Assembly: GCA_016709305.1 (NCBI GenBank)
Contig: JADJNA010000018.1
Span: 1 to 64,000 of the forward strand
Length of the DNA: 64,000 bases
Direction of reading: 5' to 3'
Source of the DNA: Candidatus Villigracilis saccharophilus
Lineage (GTDB): Bacteria > Chloroflexota > Anaerolineae > Anaerolineales > Villigracilaceae
Made by a program: the position numbers and the translations under genes. Below the pieces are notes generated by a model that was given only the letters and a program-made list of their open reading frames with translations, was not told the origin of the DNA and did not search any database. Below, piece by piece: positions 9,174-18,175 of the stretch (the stretch's first letter is position 1; each line of letters opens with the position of its first letter).

Positions 9174-10730
9174 TCATTGTTTCAAGTAGATCACAATTTC
9201 CGTCGTGTCGTATACCGCTGTGTAATCTGCGGAGTTGCTTAAGTTTGTATCCAGCGCAGTGTGACCGCCGCCTTGCTTTCTCACGTATACATAAGAAAGA
9301 CCCCTGCCGATCTCCTGCGCCCAATGATTCAGGCAGTCAACATCCTGCGCTGTGCATTTCTGTAGTTCTTGATATATCTCCACCCGCGCGCCAAACTTTC
9401 CATCATTGAGCCATTCATACCCAAAGACTGTGGCAAGGCTCGTGCGTCCGGTCAAGGCCGGGAACCACTCAGAGGAAGCATCATTTAATGGCAATCCTCG
9501 CGTAACAAGCGCGAAATGACTGTTCGGGGGAGTGTTTTTCTTTACCCAATTAAATGCGTCCAGGTCCGCTTGAGTTAAAGTGGATCGTTGTTTGATGCCC
9601 GCTCCCACCTGTAATGCAGACAGGCTGGTGTACATGAAAAGAATCGCGAGAAATATTTTTACGGTTTTTCCTTTCAGTAAACTGCTAGCCCAATCCTCAT
9701 TATTCATCCCTTGACCCAGGTTTAAATTGCGCAACCCCGGCAGGATGGTTTGATCCAATCCAATACCTGCGAACATGGCCAGGGGAATCATCATAAAGAG
9801 CGCGCCGCCGCGCGGTTCCAGCAGGTGCATCAGGAAGAACCAGAGCGGGATAAAAAATTTCCTTTTCGCAAGGAGAGTGAAGATCCCGATCAACCCCAGA
9901 ATCGCGATCAAGGTCAGGTTCGGCTCCTCAGTGAAATCAAAGCGAAACAGAATAAGGAGGCCGGTAAGCGCGTTGTAGCTGTTCTGTTTTGCCGCGGACA
10001 TGGCTGCAAGAAAGGGGTCCAATCCGTGTCTTGTGAGAATTGTCAGCCACCACGGCGTTGTGATAAGTAAAATGCCTAGCGCGGCGATTATCGCCCGCAT
10101 AAGACCTTTCATTGAGCGGTCTTTCCAAAGGTAAAAGAAGACGGCGCTGATGACGGTATGAGTAACTGCTTCAGGATGTGTGTAGACGACCAACGCTCCC
10201 AGTCCAATCATTGCGAGGGAAGTACCCTGTGATTGCCGGGAGAAAAAAATATAGGACTGGCGCATAGCGAGCAATGCGAATAGCAGACCAAATGCCCGCG
10301 TCACGCCGCCGCCCATGATGAGCCAATCGAATGCGCGCGGTACGAACGTGAATGCCAATAGCGCCAGCGCTGCCTGGGCTTTAGAATCAAGGATCTCTTT
10401 TGCCAGTAAATAAAAAGCGGGGACGGTCAGTGCGCTTACAATGGATGGCAGGAATTGCATCAGCTTAAGCACCGAAACCTGCCCTGCGCTGGCGATCAGG
10501 CCGTAAAAATAAAACGCGAACGGGGGGTATGCAAATGGCAGAGCGGCGTTGTTGTATGTGGTGTAATCCGGCAGGATGAAATGATTCCCCTGCAAATCAA
10601 GGATCATTTTGTAAAAGAGGCCGCCATCGTTTAGCGGGAAGGACCCCGACAGAGGGGCGGAAATTCGGACAGCCAATCCAACCAGGGTTAAGAAAAATAC
10701 CAGGCCAAGGCTAACGCGGTCTATTTTCAA
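9174..10730 (-). CDS. GT-C-like polytopic membrane protein
   Basis: The 518-aa protein has about 10 helices, a first outer loop SFPLNDGGLFYKMI, then FAYPPFAFYFYGL and IMGGGVTRAFGLLF, and a C-terminal extracytoplasmic region containing WFPALTGRTSLATVFGYEW. It is clearly paralogous to the convergent neighbour at 7620-9173, and the two stop codons abut with no spacer (TGA then TCA at 9171-9176). The architecture is typical of GT-C glycosyltransferases or of membrane proteins labelled 6-pyruvoyl-tetrahydropterin-synthase-related. No substrate can be assigned. Its upstream neighbour on this strand is mutS, 32 bp away, so the two may be cotranscribed even though their functions look unrelated. Confidence 0.75.
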   Translation of the reverse strand: MKIDRVSLGLVFFLTLVGLAVRISAPLSGSFPLNDGGLFYKMILDLQGNHFILPDYTTYNNAALPFAYPPFAFYFYGLIASAGQVSVLKLMQFLPSIVSALTVPAFYLLAKEILDSKAQAALALLAFTFVPRAFDWLIMGGGVTRAFGLLFALLAMRQSYIFFSRQSQGTSLAMIGLGALVVYTHPEAVTHTVISAVFFYLWKDRSMKGLMRAIIAALGILLITTPWWLTILTRHGLDPFLAAMSAAKQNSYNALTGLLILFRFDFTEEPNLTLIAILGLIGIFTLLAKRKFFIPLWFFLMHLLEPRGGALFMMIPLAMFAGIGLDQTILPGLRNLNLGQGMNNEDWASSLLKGKTVKIFLAILFMYTSLSALQVGAGIKQRSTLTQADLDAFNWVKKNTPPNSHFALVTRGLPLNDASSEWFPALTGRTSLATVFGYEWLNDGKFGARVEIYQELQKCTAQDVDCLNHWAQEIGRGLSYVYVRKQGGGHTALDTNLSNSADYTAVYDTTEIVIYLKQ

Positions 10731-10762
10731 TATTGACGCCCTTATTTTTTATGGATTTCTTC

Positions 10763-13306
10763 TTACTTTGTATAATTCTTCTGCCACTCAAACAACTTGT
10801 TCAACGCCTCGATGGGCGAGAGCGAATTCACATCCAATTTTTTCAATTCGTCCAATAACGGACTTGTTTCCGGGAACAACATCGCCTGTTGCGCGCCTTG
10901 TGGGTTGATCTTTACCGCGCGCCCTGAAGTTTTTTCAAGCTCGGCCATGATCTCGTTTGCCCGTCCAATAACAGGCGCTGGTAAACCCGCTAGTTGTGCC
11001 ACGTGAATTCCATACGAACGGTCTGCACCGCCTGCGATGATCTTGTGCAGGAACACTACTTTATGTTCCGCTTCACTGACTGCCACGTTGTAGTTGCGAA
11101 TGCCAGGCAGCAAGTCGGCGAGTTGAGTCAGTTCATGATAATGGGTTGCGAACAAAGTCTTCGCGCGCAAATGCGGATGATTGTGAATGTACTCGATGAT
11201 GCCCCATGCAATGGAAAGACCATCATACGTTGAAGTGCCGCGCCCGATCTCATCCAATATCAATAATGATCTTGATGTGGCGTGATGCAAAATATTCGCT
11301 GCCTCCACCATCTCCACCATGAATGTGGATTGACCCGCGTGAATTTCATCCTGCGCGCCGATGCGCGTGAAAATCCTGTCCACCAACCCGATCTTCGCAG
11401 ACGCAGCGGGCACGAACGATCCCATTTGCGCCATCAACACGATCAACGCCGCCTGACGCAAATAAGTGGATTTACCCGCCATGTTCGGCCCCGTGATGAT
11501 GCGCACCACTTCGCCTTTTTCGAAGATGACATCATTGGGGATGTATCTGTCATTGGATAATAATTGTTCGACGACAGGGTGACGCCCCTCATGGATTTCC
11601 AATCCACTTCCTTCGTTGACCTCGGGCCGGTTATAGCCTTCGAGAGCAGCTACTTCGCCTAAAGCGGACAACACATCCAGTTCCGCCAGCGCGCGTGCTG
11701 TGGATAGAATTTTATTGGCGGTTTTCGCCAATTCCGCACAGACTTCACGGAACAGCCGTGTTTCGATTTCCTTGATACGTTCTTCCGCGTTCAAGACCAG
11801 CGTTTCATATTCCTTCATCTCCGGCGTGATGAAGCGTTCCGCATTAACCAATGTCTGCTTGCGAATGTAATTCTCCGGTGCGCGGTCGGCCGCGCCGCGT
11901 GAGATTTCGATGTAATACCCGAAGACCTTGTTGTAACCTACTTTGAGAGTCTTGATGCCGGTCTTTTCGCGTTCGATGCTTTCGAGGTTTGAGATCCAAT
12001 CCCGCGCATGCTTGGATGCTTCGATCACGCCATCCAATTCTGCTGAGTAGCCGGGCTTGATGACGCCAGTGTTTTGCAAAGTCGCCGGCGGATCATCGTC
12101 AATGGCATTTTGTAATAATGAATATTGCTCTTCACAAACTGTCCACTGGCCACTGATTCCTGATACCTGCTCACTGATCACTGCTTTGATCTTCGGCAAA
12201 TATCCCAGCGTACTTCTCATTGCCACCAAATCTCTTGGCTGTGCGTTCCCGGCGATGACACGGTTTATTAACCTTTCCAGATCGTTCAAAGGTTTTAGGG
12301 TTTCGCGTAATTCGGCGCGCACCATGCCGTTATTGAAAAAGTACTGCACTCCGTCCTGACGCTTATTGATCTTTTCCACATGCAGTAACGGCTGACTGAC
12401 CCATTGATGCATGAGCCTCTTGCCCATTGGTGTGATGGAATAGTCAAGCGTTCCCAGCAATGATCCTTTGCGTTCGCCGCGCAGGGTCTCATCAAGTTCA
12501 AGGTTGCGGCGCGTGGACGCATCCAATGTCATGAATTCATTGAGACTGTAAACACGCAACGAGGTCAATAAATTTAACGCGTCAGGTTGGGTATCTTTAA
12601 GATATTGCACGATCCCACCCGCTGCTCTTACGGCAAGACTATGGTCTTTCAATCCAAAGCCAACCAGTGTCGAAGATTTGAATTGCGCGAGCAATGTCTC
12701 ATTGCATTTGCCGGGTTCAAATTTCCATGCGGGCAAGGCCGTTAGATGACCGGTAATTCCGTCAGGCAGAATTTGATTATCAGGATAAATAATTTCGGCT
12801 GGATGTAAACGAGTCAATTCGGCGCGCAGGGCTTCGAGCGGAAGCTCGGTGACGGCGAATTCTCCAGTGGTCACATCTGTATAGGAAACAGAAGCGGTCT
12901 CACCGTTAAGCACGACCGAGGTTAAATAGTTGTTCGCGTCGCCGGGCAACAGTCCTGCTTCTGTCACAGTGCCCGGTGTCACCACTCTGACCACTTTGCG
13001 AGGAAAAATCCCCTTGGCGGGCTGGTCACCGACTTGTTCGCAAATGGCGACGTGATATCCCTTTTCGATCAGGCGCGCCAGATAATTTTCAACCGCGTGA
13101 TATGGGATGCCTGCCAGCGGCGTGCGCACTCCGTTGCCGATGGGACGGGAGGTTAATACAATGTCAAGTTCGCGTGCGGTGATCTCGGCATCTTCGTCAA
13201 AGGTTTCGTAAAAATCGCCAAGTCGAAAGAACACGATCGAGTCGGGGTAATCTTTTTTGATATCTAAATATTGCTGGCGGACGGGAGGGACATCATCATT
13301 GGACAT
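10763..13306 (-). CDS. mutS: DNA mismatch repair ATPase MutS
   Basis: The 847-aa protein is the usual length for MutS1. The N-terminal mismatch-binding domain contains the FYETF motif (FRLGDFYETFDEDAE), whose Phe and Glu contact the mispaired base. Connector, core and clamp domains follow. The C-terminal ABC-type ATPase has Walker A GPNMAGKST, Walker B/signature LILDEIGRGTSTYDG, and the ATHYHEL switch. It detects base mismatches and short loops and recruits downstream repair factors. The start MSNDDVPPVRQQYLDIK matches the family. It is divergent from the damaged gpmA, with 82 bp between the starts. No mutL is visible in this window. Confidence 0.98.
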   Translation of the reverse strand: MSNDDVPPVRQQYLDIKKDYPDSIVFFRLGDFYETFDEDAEITARELDIVLTSRPIGNGVRTPLAGIPYHAVENYLARLIEKGYHVAICEQVGDQPAKGIFPRKVVRVVTPGTVTEAGLLPGDANNYLTSVVLNGETASVSYTDVTTGEFAVTELPLEALRAELTRLHPAEIIYPDNQILPDGITGHLTALPAWKFEPGKCNETLLAQFKSSTLVGFGLKDHSLAVRAAGGIVQYLKDTQPDALNLLTSLRVYSLNEFMTLDASTRRNLELDETLRGERKGSLLGTLDYSITPMGKRLMHQWVSQPLLHVEKINKRQDGVQYFFNNGMVRAELRETLKPLNDLERLINRVIAGNAQPRDLVAMRSTLGYLPKIKAVISEQVSGISGQWTVCEEQYSLLQNAIDDDPPATLQNTGVIKPGYSAELDGVIEASKHARDWISNLESIEREKTGIKTLKVGYNKVFGYYIEISRGAADRAPENYIRKQTLVNAERFITPEMKEYETLVLNAEERIKEIETRLFREVCAELAKTANKILSTARALAELDVLSALGEVAALEGYNRPEVNEGSGLEIHEGRHPVVEQLLSNDRYIPNDVIFEKGEVVRIITGPNMAGKSTYLRQAALIVLMAQMGSFVPAASAKIGLVDRIFTRIGAQDEIHAGQSTFMVEMVEAANILHHATSRSLLILDEIGRGTSTYDGLSIAWGIIEYIHNHPHLRAKTLFATHYHELTQLADLLPGIRNYNVAVSEAEHKVVFLHKIIAGGADRSYGIHVAQLAGLPAPVIGRANEIMAELEKTSGRAVKINPQGAQQAMLFPETSPLLDELKKLDVNSLSPIEALNKLFEWQKNYTK

Positions 13307-13388
13307 GGGTTGATTTTACTATGAGGGATGGACTTGGGGCGGCCTATCAACTCAACTCGCGGGCATCTTTTTTTTCAGGAGTAGATAA

Positions 13389-14222
13389 ATGTATAAATTC
13401 GTTTGGTGCGTCATGCGGACAAAGCACGTGAATGGGGCCCGGGCGCGGTGGGGGCGGGGCCGGGCCCTCCCCCCCCCCCACCCCGGGGGGCCAACGAAAA
13501 GAAACAACGGGCCCCCGGCGCGCTCGAAAACCGCTTCACCGGTTGGACCGATGTTGATCTGACCGATCTTGGCCGCGAAGAAGCACGCGGCGCGGGGAAG
13601 CTGCTGCGCGAAGATGGATACGATTTTGATATCGCTTACACCTCTGTGTTGAAGCGCGCCATCAAAACGCTTGGGCTTGTTCAAGAGGAAATGAATCTTG
13701 AGTGGCTGCCTGTCATCCGCGCGTGGCAGTTGAATGAGCGTCATTATGGCGCTTTGCAGGGTTTAAACAAATCGGAGACTGCCGAGAAGTTTGGCGAAGC
13801 CCAGGTAAAGATTTGGCGGCGCTCTTACGATGTCCCGCCTCCATCTCTGGAGTTGACCGATGAGCGCCACCCGAAGTTTGACCGCCGTTACGCTTCATTG
13901 ACTCCCGAGCAGCTGCCAGCCACCGAGTCACTTAAGATCACGCTGGATCGTGTTCTGCCTATTGGCTTCCACGCTTGCACCTGAAATTAAGTCAGGCAGG
14001 CGCGTGTTGGTTGTGGCACATGGCAATTCCATTCGCGCTCTGGTGAAGTATCTCGATAATATTTCCGAGGCTGATATCACCGAGTTGAATATTCCGACAG
14101 GCTTACCGCTCGTCTATGAACTGGACAGCGATTTGAAGCCGATAAAGAATTATTATCTTGGTGACGCTGAAGAAGCTGCGAAGAAAGCTGCGGCGGTTGC
14201 GAATCAAGGCAAGGCGAAATAG
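13389..14222 (+). pseudogene. gpmA: 2,3-bisphosphoglycerate-dependent phosphoglycerate mutase, heavily damaged
   Basis: The body is clear GpmA (glycolysis, 3-PG to 2-PG): RFTGWTDVDLTDLGREEA, YTSVLKRAI, LNERHYGALQGLNK, and after a frame change VVAHGNSIRALVKYLDNI and IPTGLPLVYEL. It starts at ATG 13389 behind aggag. The N-terminal catalytic motif is garbled: the frame changes at gtttgg (expected FVLVRHGES), the DNA then only partly spells HGESTWN, and an 89-bp G/C block follows before LENRFTGW. A second frame change near 13950-13965 fits two missing T bases. With the block removed the length would be about 247 aa, normal for GpmA. Damage of this kind in an essential enzyme, confined to G/C runs and short homopolymers, points to sequence error rather than a real pseudogene. 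Confidence 0.8.
13434..13522. other. Low-complexity G/C block inside gpmA
   Basis: Eighty-nine bases of almost pure G/C with long C and G runs separate the codons for the start of GpmA (around STWN) from LENRFTGW. Nothing comparable occurs elsewhere in the window. The block has no coding sense in any frame. It looks like a sequencing or assembly artefact. Confidence 0.7.
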
Positions 14223-14242
14223 TGTAATTGGTAATTGAGTGA

Positions 14243-14283
14243 AGACTCTGGTGATCGCAGCATCATCGGAGTCTTTTCTTTTT
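14243..14283 (+). terminator. Rho-independent terminator after gpmA
   Basis: The stem agactc (14243-14248) pairs with gagtct (14269-14274) around a partly paired loop and is followed by a T-rich tract (tttctttttt-like). It lies 20 bp after the gpmA stop and before the oxidoreductase gene. Confidence 0.6.
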
Positions 14284-14315
14284 ACGTTTTGCGCATTACA
14301 GATTAGAATCTCTTC

Positions 14316-17306
14316 ATGTCTCTTCATCCTGAATTTCTTCATGAACTGAAAAAGCATTTTACAGGTGATTTGCGATTTGATACCGCATCGCGTGTCTTAT
14401 ATTCCACTGACGCGTCCATGTATCAGATCGAGCCGCTGGGCGTTGCCATTCCCAGAACACAGGCTGATCTGCAATCTGCAGTGGAGCTAGCCGCGAAATA
14501 TAAGGTGCCGATCCTTCCTCGCGGCGCGGGCTCGTCCCTTGGCGGACAGGCGATTGGTGAGGCGTTGATCTTGGACTGCTCGCGTTATTTGGATGCCATC
14601 ATCGAGATCGATTCTGAATCCCATACAGCCATCGTGGAACCGGGCGTCGTTCTTGCGGATCTGAATCGGGCTGCGGCAAAATCGGGCTTGATGTTCGGCC
14701 CTGACCCCGCCTCCGCAGAACGCGCCACAATGGGCGGTGTGATCGGCAATAATGCCACAGGCGCACATTCCATTTTGTACGGCATGACCGCTGATCATTT
14801 GATTTCAGCGGATGTGATTTTAGGTGACGGTTCGCTTGAAACGTGGAACGAATATGGCGATTCGAAATTATCGAGAGTTGCCGAAAATATTCGCTTGCAA
14901 TATGCAGAGAAGATCAAAGAGAAGTTTCCGAGGTCTTGGCGCAACTCGGCGGGCTATCGGCTCAATTATTTATTACCCTGGACTCCGTCTGTCCCTTCAC
15001 AATGGGATGTGAATGATTACGGTCTATCGACCACGGTCTACCGTCAAAATTCAAGAGTTAATCTAGCAAGTCTGCTGGCGGGCAGTGAGGGGACGCTCGC
15101 GGTCATGCGCCGCGCGAAAGTAAATCTTGTTTCAAAGCCAAAGCATACAATTCTGGGTGTTCTTTCTTACGCGAGTATTGCGGATGCTTGTGATGATGTC
15201 CCGCGTTTGTTGGAATACAAGCCCAGTGCCATTGAGTTGATTCCACAGATGATCATTCAGCTTGCGCGCGGCGTCCCTGCGTATGCGCGCCAAATGGGGT
15301 GGATGACCGGCGACCCAGCCGCGGTGCTGGTCATTGAGTTTAGCGGGGATCAGCCGTCGGGGTTGAAAGAAGCGGTTCGTCAGCTTGGTGATGTGGTCAC
15401 GATTGCCGAGTCGCCCGAAGAACAATCGCGTGTGTGGAACATTCGCAAGATGGGTTTGGGGATTCTGGATTCGCGTCCGCAGCCTGCACGGCCTGCGGCA
15501 TTTATAGAAGATTGCGCTGTGCCTGTGGAACGGCTGGGCGATTTTGTCCGCGAAGTTGAAAGGATCATGAAAGAGCACAACACCGAAGGCGGGATTTACG
15601 CGCATGCCTCGGCGGGTTGTCTGCATATCCGCCCGATTTTGAATTTGCAAAATGGGGACGGTGTGCGTGCCATGCGCAGCATTGGCGACCAGGTCTTGCA
15701 GTTGGTATTAAGTCTGGGCGGCTCGATGAGCAGTGAACATGGCGATGGGATCGTAGCAGGGGAGTGGATCGAAAAAACATACGGCCTGGAAGTGACCGAG
15801 GCCATGCGATCCATTAAGCGTGCTGTTGACCCCGATAATATTTTGAATCCGAAGAAGATGATGGATGCGCCGTCGATGGATTCACATTTGCGTTACGGCG
15901 AAGAATATCGCGTGAAGGTTTGGAATTCAGCCCTGCACTTTGAACATGAGCGCGGACTTGCTGGCGCGATCGAACACTGCAATGGTCAAGGCGTGTGCAG
16001 GAAAACAACGGGCATCATGTGCCCGTCATTTCAGGCCACACGGGATGAACAGAACTCGACGCGTGGGCGTTCGAATTTGCTGCGGGCGTTGATTTCGTCA
16101 CCAATGTCATCGCGAGCGAATTTTGCGAAGCAATCTACTGAAACTACGGGATTGCTTCGTTGGGGAGAACGCCCGCCTCGCAACGACGTGTTGGAAAATG
16201 TGTTCTCATCGCTCGATCTCTGCCTTGCCTGCAAAGGTTGTACTTCGGAATGTCCCAGCGGCGTGGATATGCCGAAATTGAAATATGAATTTATGAATGA
16301 GTATTACAAGACCCATCGCCGTCATTTGCGTGATTATTTATTTGGATATTTTCATGTGGTGTCAAAATGGTTGACTCCCATAGCTCCGCTGGCAAATGCC
16401 TTTATGAAGATGGATTGGTCACGGAAATTAATTGCCGGTGTTATGGGTATTACGGATAGGCGGCCTTTCCCGTTATTTGCAGGAAGTAAACAGGGAAATA
16501 AGTATTCACGCGCAGGCGGCCAGGCAGAAAAGAAGAAGGTCATCTTTTTGTCAGATGTATTTTCGCGTTATCTTGAACCACAGGTGGAACAGGCAGTATT
16601 TGATATCTTACAAGCCGCCGGGTATGATGTGATAGCCTTGCCTGTGATCGGCGCAGGAGCTTCGCTGCTTTCCAAGGGATTTATTGACGCGGCGCGTAGC
16701 CACGCTGAGAAAGTCCTCGCGGAGATTAACGCCATAGATAGTGGAGCAGGCTTGAGCGTGGTTGGGTGCGAACCGCCTGAGGTGTACTGCCTCAAGCATG
16801 AATATGCCGCCTTGCTGCCAGAGCGCCGCGCGGAGATCGAATCCATTACGAAAAATGTCTGGCTGGTGGATGAATTTCTCTTGCGCGCAGATAGTATAAA
16901 GGATTTGCGTATAGCCACTAAAAAGCAGTTAGATATTTTGGAACTTGATGACCGAAAGATCACTTTTCATCCCCACTGCCACCAACGTGCCGAAGGACTT
17001 GCGGATGACGGCATGCCAACAGGCGCTGCCTCCACTCTGGCATTGTTGCGCGCCCTTGGTTTTGAAGTGGACGTGGTCGATGCGGGCTGCTGCGGCATGG
17101 CAGGCACCTTTGGATATGATGCCGAGCATTATGATCTCTCAATGCGGGTGGGAGAGTTGAAATTATTTCCTGCGCTTCGCCAAGCGTCAGCGTCGTTGAT
17201 TGTCTCAAGCGGTTCAGCCTGTAGGTTGCAGATCAAGCAGGGCGCGCAAAGGGAAGCCCAGCACCCGCTTGTGTTGATATCAAGTTACTTAAAGGATAAC
17301 TTATGA
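14316..17306 (+). CDS. FAD-linked oxidase fused to Fe-S/CCG domains (D-lactate/glycolate dehydrogenase type)
   Basis: This 996-aa fusion combines GlcD-like and GlcF-like parts. The N-terminal PCMH-type FAD-binding domain (about 30-270) has PRGAGSSLGGQA and a GNNATGAHS segment. An FAD-oxidase C-terminal domain runs to about 530. Two 4Fe-4S clusters are signalled by CNGQGVCR...MCPSF and CLACKGCTSECP. Two C-terminal cysteine-rich (CCG) blocks include FHPHCHQRAE and VDAGCCGMAGTFGYDAEHY. Such enzymes oxidise D-2-hydroxy acids (D-lactate, glycolate, D-2-hydroxyglutarate) and pass electrons to the respiratory chain; the substrate is not determinable. Residues of about 598-625 are encoded by a palindromic repeat inserted in frame between the two Fe-S motifs. 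The gene overlaps the downstream lipoprotein gene by 4 bp. Confidence 0.9.
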   Translation: MSLHPEFLHELKKHFTGDLRFDTASRVLYSTDASMYQIEPLGVAIPRTQADLQSAVELAAKYKVPILPRGAGSSLGGQAIGEALILDCSRYLDAIIEIDSESHTAIVEPGVVLADLNRAAAKSGLMFGPDPASAERATMGGVIGNNATGAHSILYGMTADHLISADVILGDGSLETWNEYGDSKLSRVAENIRLQYAEKIKEKFPRSWRNSAGYRLNYLLPWTPSVPSQWDVNDYGLSTTVYRQNSRVNLASLLAGSEGTLAVMRRAKVNLVSKPKHTILGVLSYASIADACDDVPRLLEYKPSAIELIPQMIIQLARGVPAYARQMGWMTGDPAAVLVIEFSGDQPSGLKEAVRQLGDVVTIAESPEEQSRVWNIRKMGLGILDSRPQPARPAAFIEDCAVPVERLGDFVREVERIMKEHNTEGGIYAHASAGCLHIRPILNLQNGDGVRAMRSIGDQVLQLVLSLGGSMSSEHGDGIVAGEWIEKTYGLEVTEAMRSIKRAVDPDNILNPKKMMDAPSMDSHLRYGEEYRVKVWNSALHFEHERGLAGAIEHCNGQGVCRKTTGIMCPSFQATRDEQNSTRGRSNLLRALISSPMSSRANFAKQSTETTGLLRWGERPPRNDVLENVFSSLDLCLACKGCTSECPSGVDMPKLKYEFMNEYYKTHRRHLRDYLFGYFHVVSKWLTPIAPLANAFMKMDWSRKLIAGVMGITDRRPFPLFAGSKQGNKYSRAGGQAEKKKVIFLSDVFSRYLEPQVEQAVFDILQAAGYDVIALPVIGAGASLLSKGFIDAARSHAEKVLAEINAIDSGAGLSVVGCEPPEVYCLKHEYAALLPERRAEIESITKNVWLVDEFLLRADSIKDLRIATKKQLDILELDDRKITFHPHCHQRAEGLADDGMPTGAASTLALLRALGFEVDVVDAGCCGMAGTFGYDAEHYDLSMRVGELKLFPALRQASASLIVSSGSACRLQIKQGAQREAQHPLVLISSYLKDNL
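16106..16187. repeat. Palindromic repeat copy A, inside a coding sequence
   Basis: The outer arms gtcatcgcgagc (16106) and gcctcgcaacgac (ending 16187) are imperfect inverted repeats, and the inner arms gaagcaatc and gattgcttc form a second stem. The same arms occur in the intergenic copies at 24380 and 25698. With its adjoining bases the insert is 84 bp, or 28 codons with no stop, so the host reading frame survives. It encodes a polar stretch unlike the flanking Fe-S protein. Confidence 0.75.
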
Positions 17307-18175
17307 AAAAGACCATTCTTGTACTATCCCTTTTCCTCTTTGCGTGTTCGCAGGAAATTCCGCTGACGGCAGTGCCGTTTATCCCCCCGACAGTTCCTCC
17401 GACAGACGCGTCGCTACCCACTCCTTCAGCCATTGCGGAGATTCTGCCGACGACTGAAGTATTTGCGCCTGCTGCCGCGCTCCCAGCTGGACCTGTGACC
17501 CTGGTCGCGCTTGGCGATAGTTTGACTCAAGGCGACGGAGATGATTCCGGTCGTGGCTATCCAGGGCGCCTGCTCGAAATGATCGGCACCGTGCGAACCG
17601 ACTCGGAGATGACGAATTTGGGCAGGTCAGGTTGGAGTTCAGATGCACTTATCAATGGCGATCAGGGGCTTTTAGGCCAACTTTCGCGCGCTGTGAGTGA
17701 ATTGGATGCCGCAAGGTCCCAGGGACGCGGTGCTGTTGCCCTCGTCTGGATCGGGAGTAACGATCTGTGGTACCTCTACGAATATGGCGAGGGTTCAGAC
17801 GAAAATGATGCCCTGGATGCCGAAAGATTTTCCGCGAACATGGATTTGATCGTAAGTCAGTTACGGAAAACCGGCGCGCAGGTGGTCATTGCTCTGCTCG
17901 ACGATCAGACGAAGCGCCCTGTTGCGATCAAGGGCGAAGCCTTTCCATCCATCACCTCCGGTGAATTAGAGCGTATGTCCGCCCAGGTGGAGCTATATAA
18001 CCAAATCATCACCGAAAAAGCCGATCAATATGGCGCTTTGACGGTTGATTTTTATTCGTCTGATTTATTTACCGATCCTGACACTCTCTATGATGACGGC
18101 AATCACCCTAACTCCGCCGGCTATGACATCATCGCCCAGAAATGGTTTGAGGTTCTACAGAGTCTGCTCAACTAA
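17303..18175 (+). CDS. SGNH/GDSL-family hydrolase lipoprotein
   Basis: The 290-aa protein has a lipoprotein signal: MKKTILVLSLFLFACS with cysteine at about residue 15. A Pro/Thr-rich linker to about residue 65 follows. The SGNH hydrolase domain has block I ALGDSLTQGDG (nucleophile Ser near 73), block II Gly in GRSGWSS, block III IGSNDLWY with the oxyanion Asn, and block V DDGNHPNSAGY with the Asp-His pair. Such enzymes are lipases, esterases or deacetylases acting on lipids or acetylated glycans outside the membrane. It is translationally coupled (ATGA) to the oxidoreductase gene, though no functional link is obvious. Its 3' end overlaps the convergent SpoU methyltransferase gene by 21 bp. 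Confidence 0.9.
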   Translation: MKKTILVLSLFLFACSQEIPLTAVPFIPPTVPPTDASLPTPSAIAEILPTTEVFAPAAALPAGPVTLVALGDSLTQGDGDDSGRGYPGRLLEMIGTVRTDSEMTNLGRSGWSSDALINGDQGLLGQLSRAVSELDAARSQGRGAVALVWIGSNDLWYLYEYGEGSDENDALDAERFSANMDLIVSQLRKTGAQVVIALLDDQTKRPVAIKGEAFPSITSGELERMSAQVELYNQIITEKADQYGALTVDFYSSDLFTDPDTLYDDGNHPNSAGYDIIAQKWFEVLQSLLN

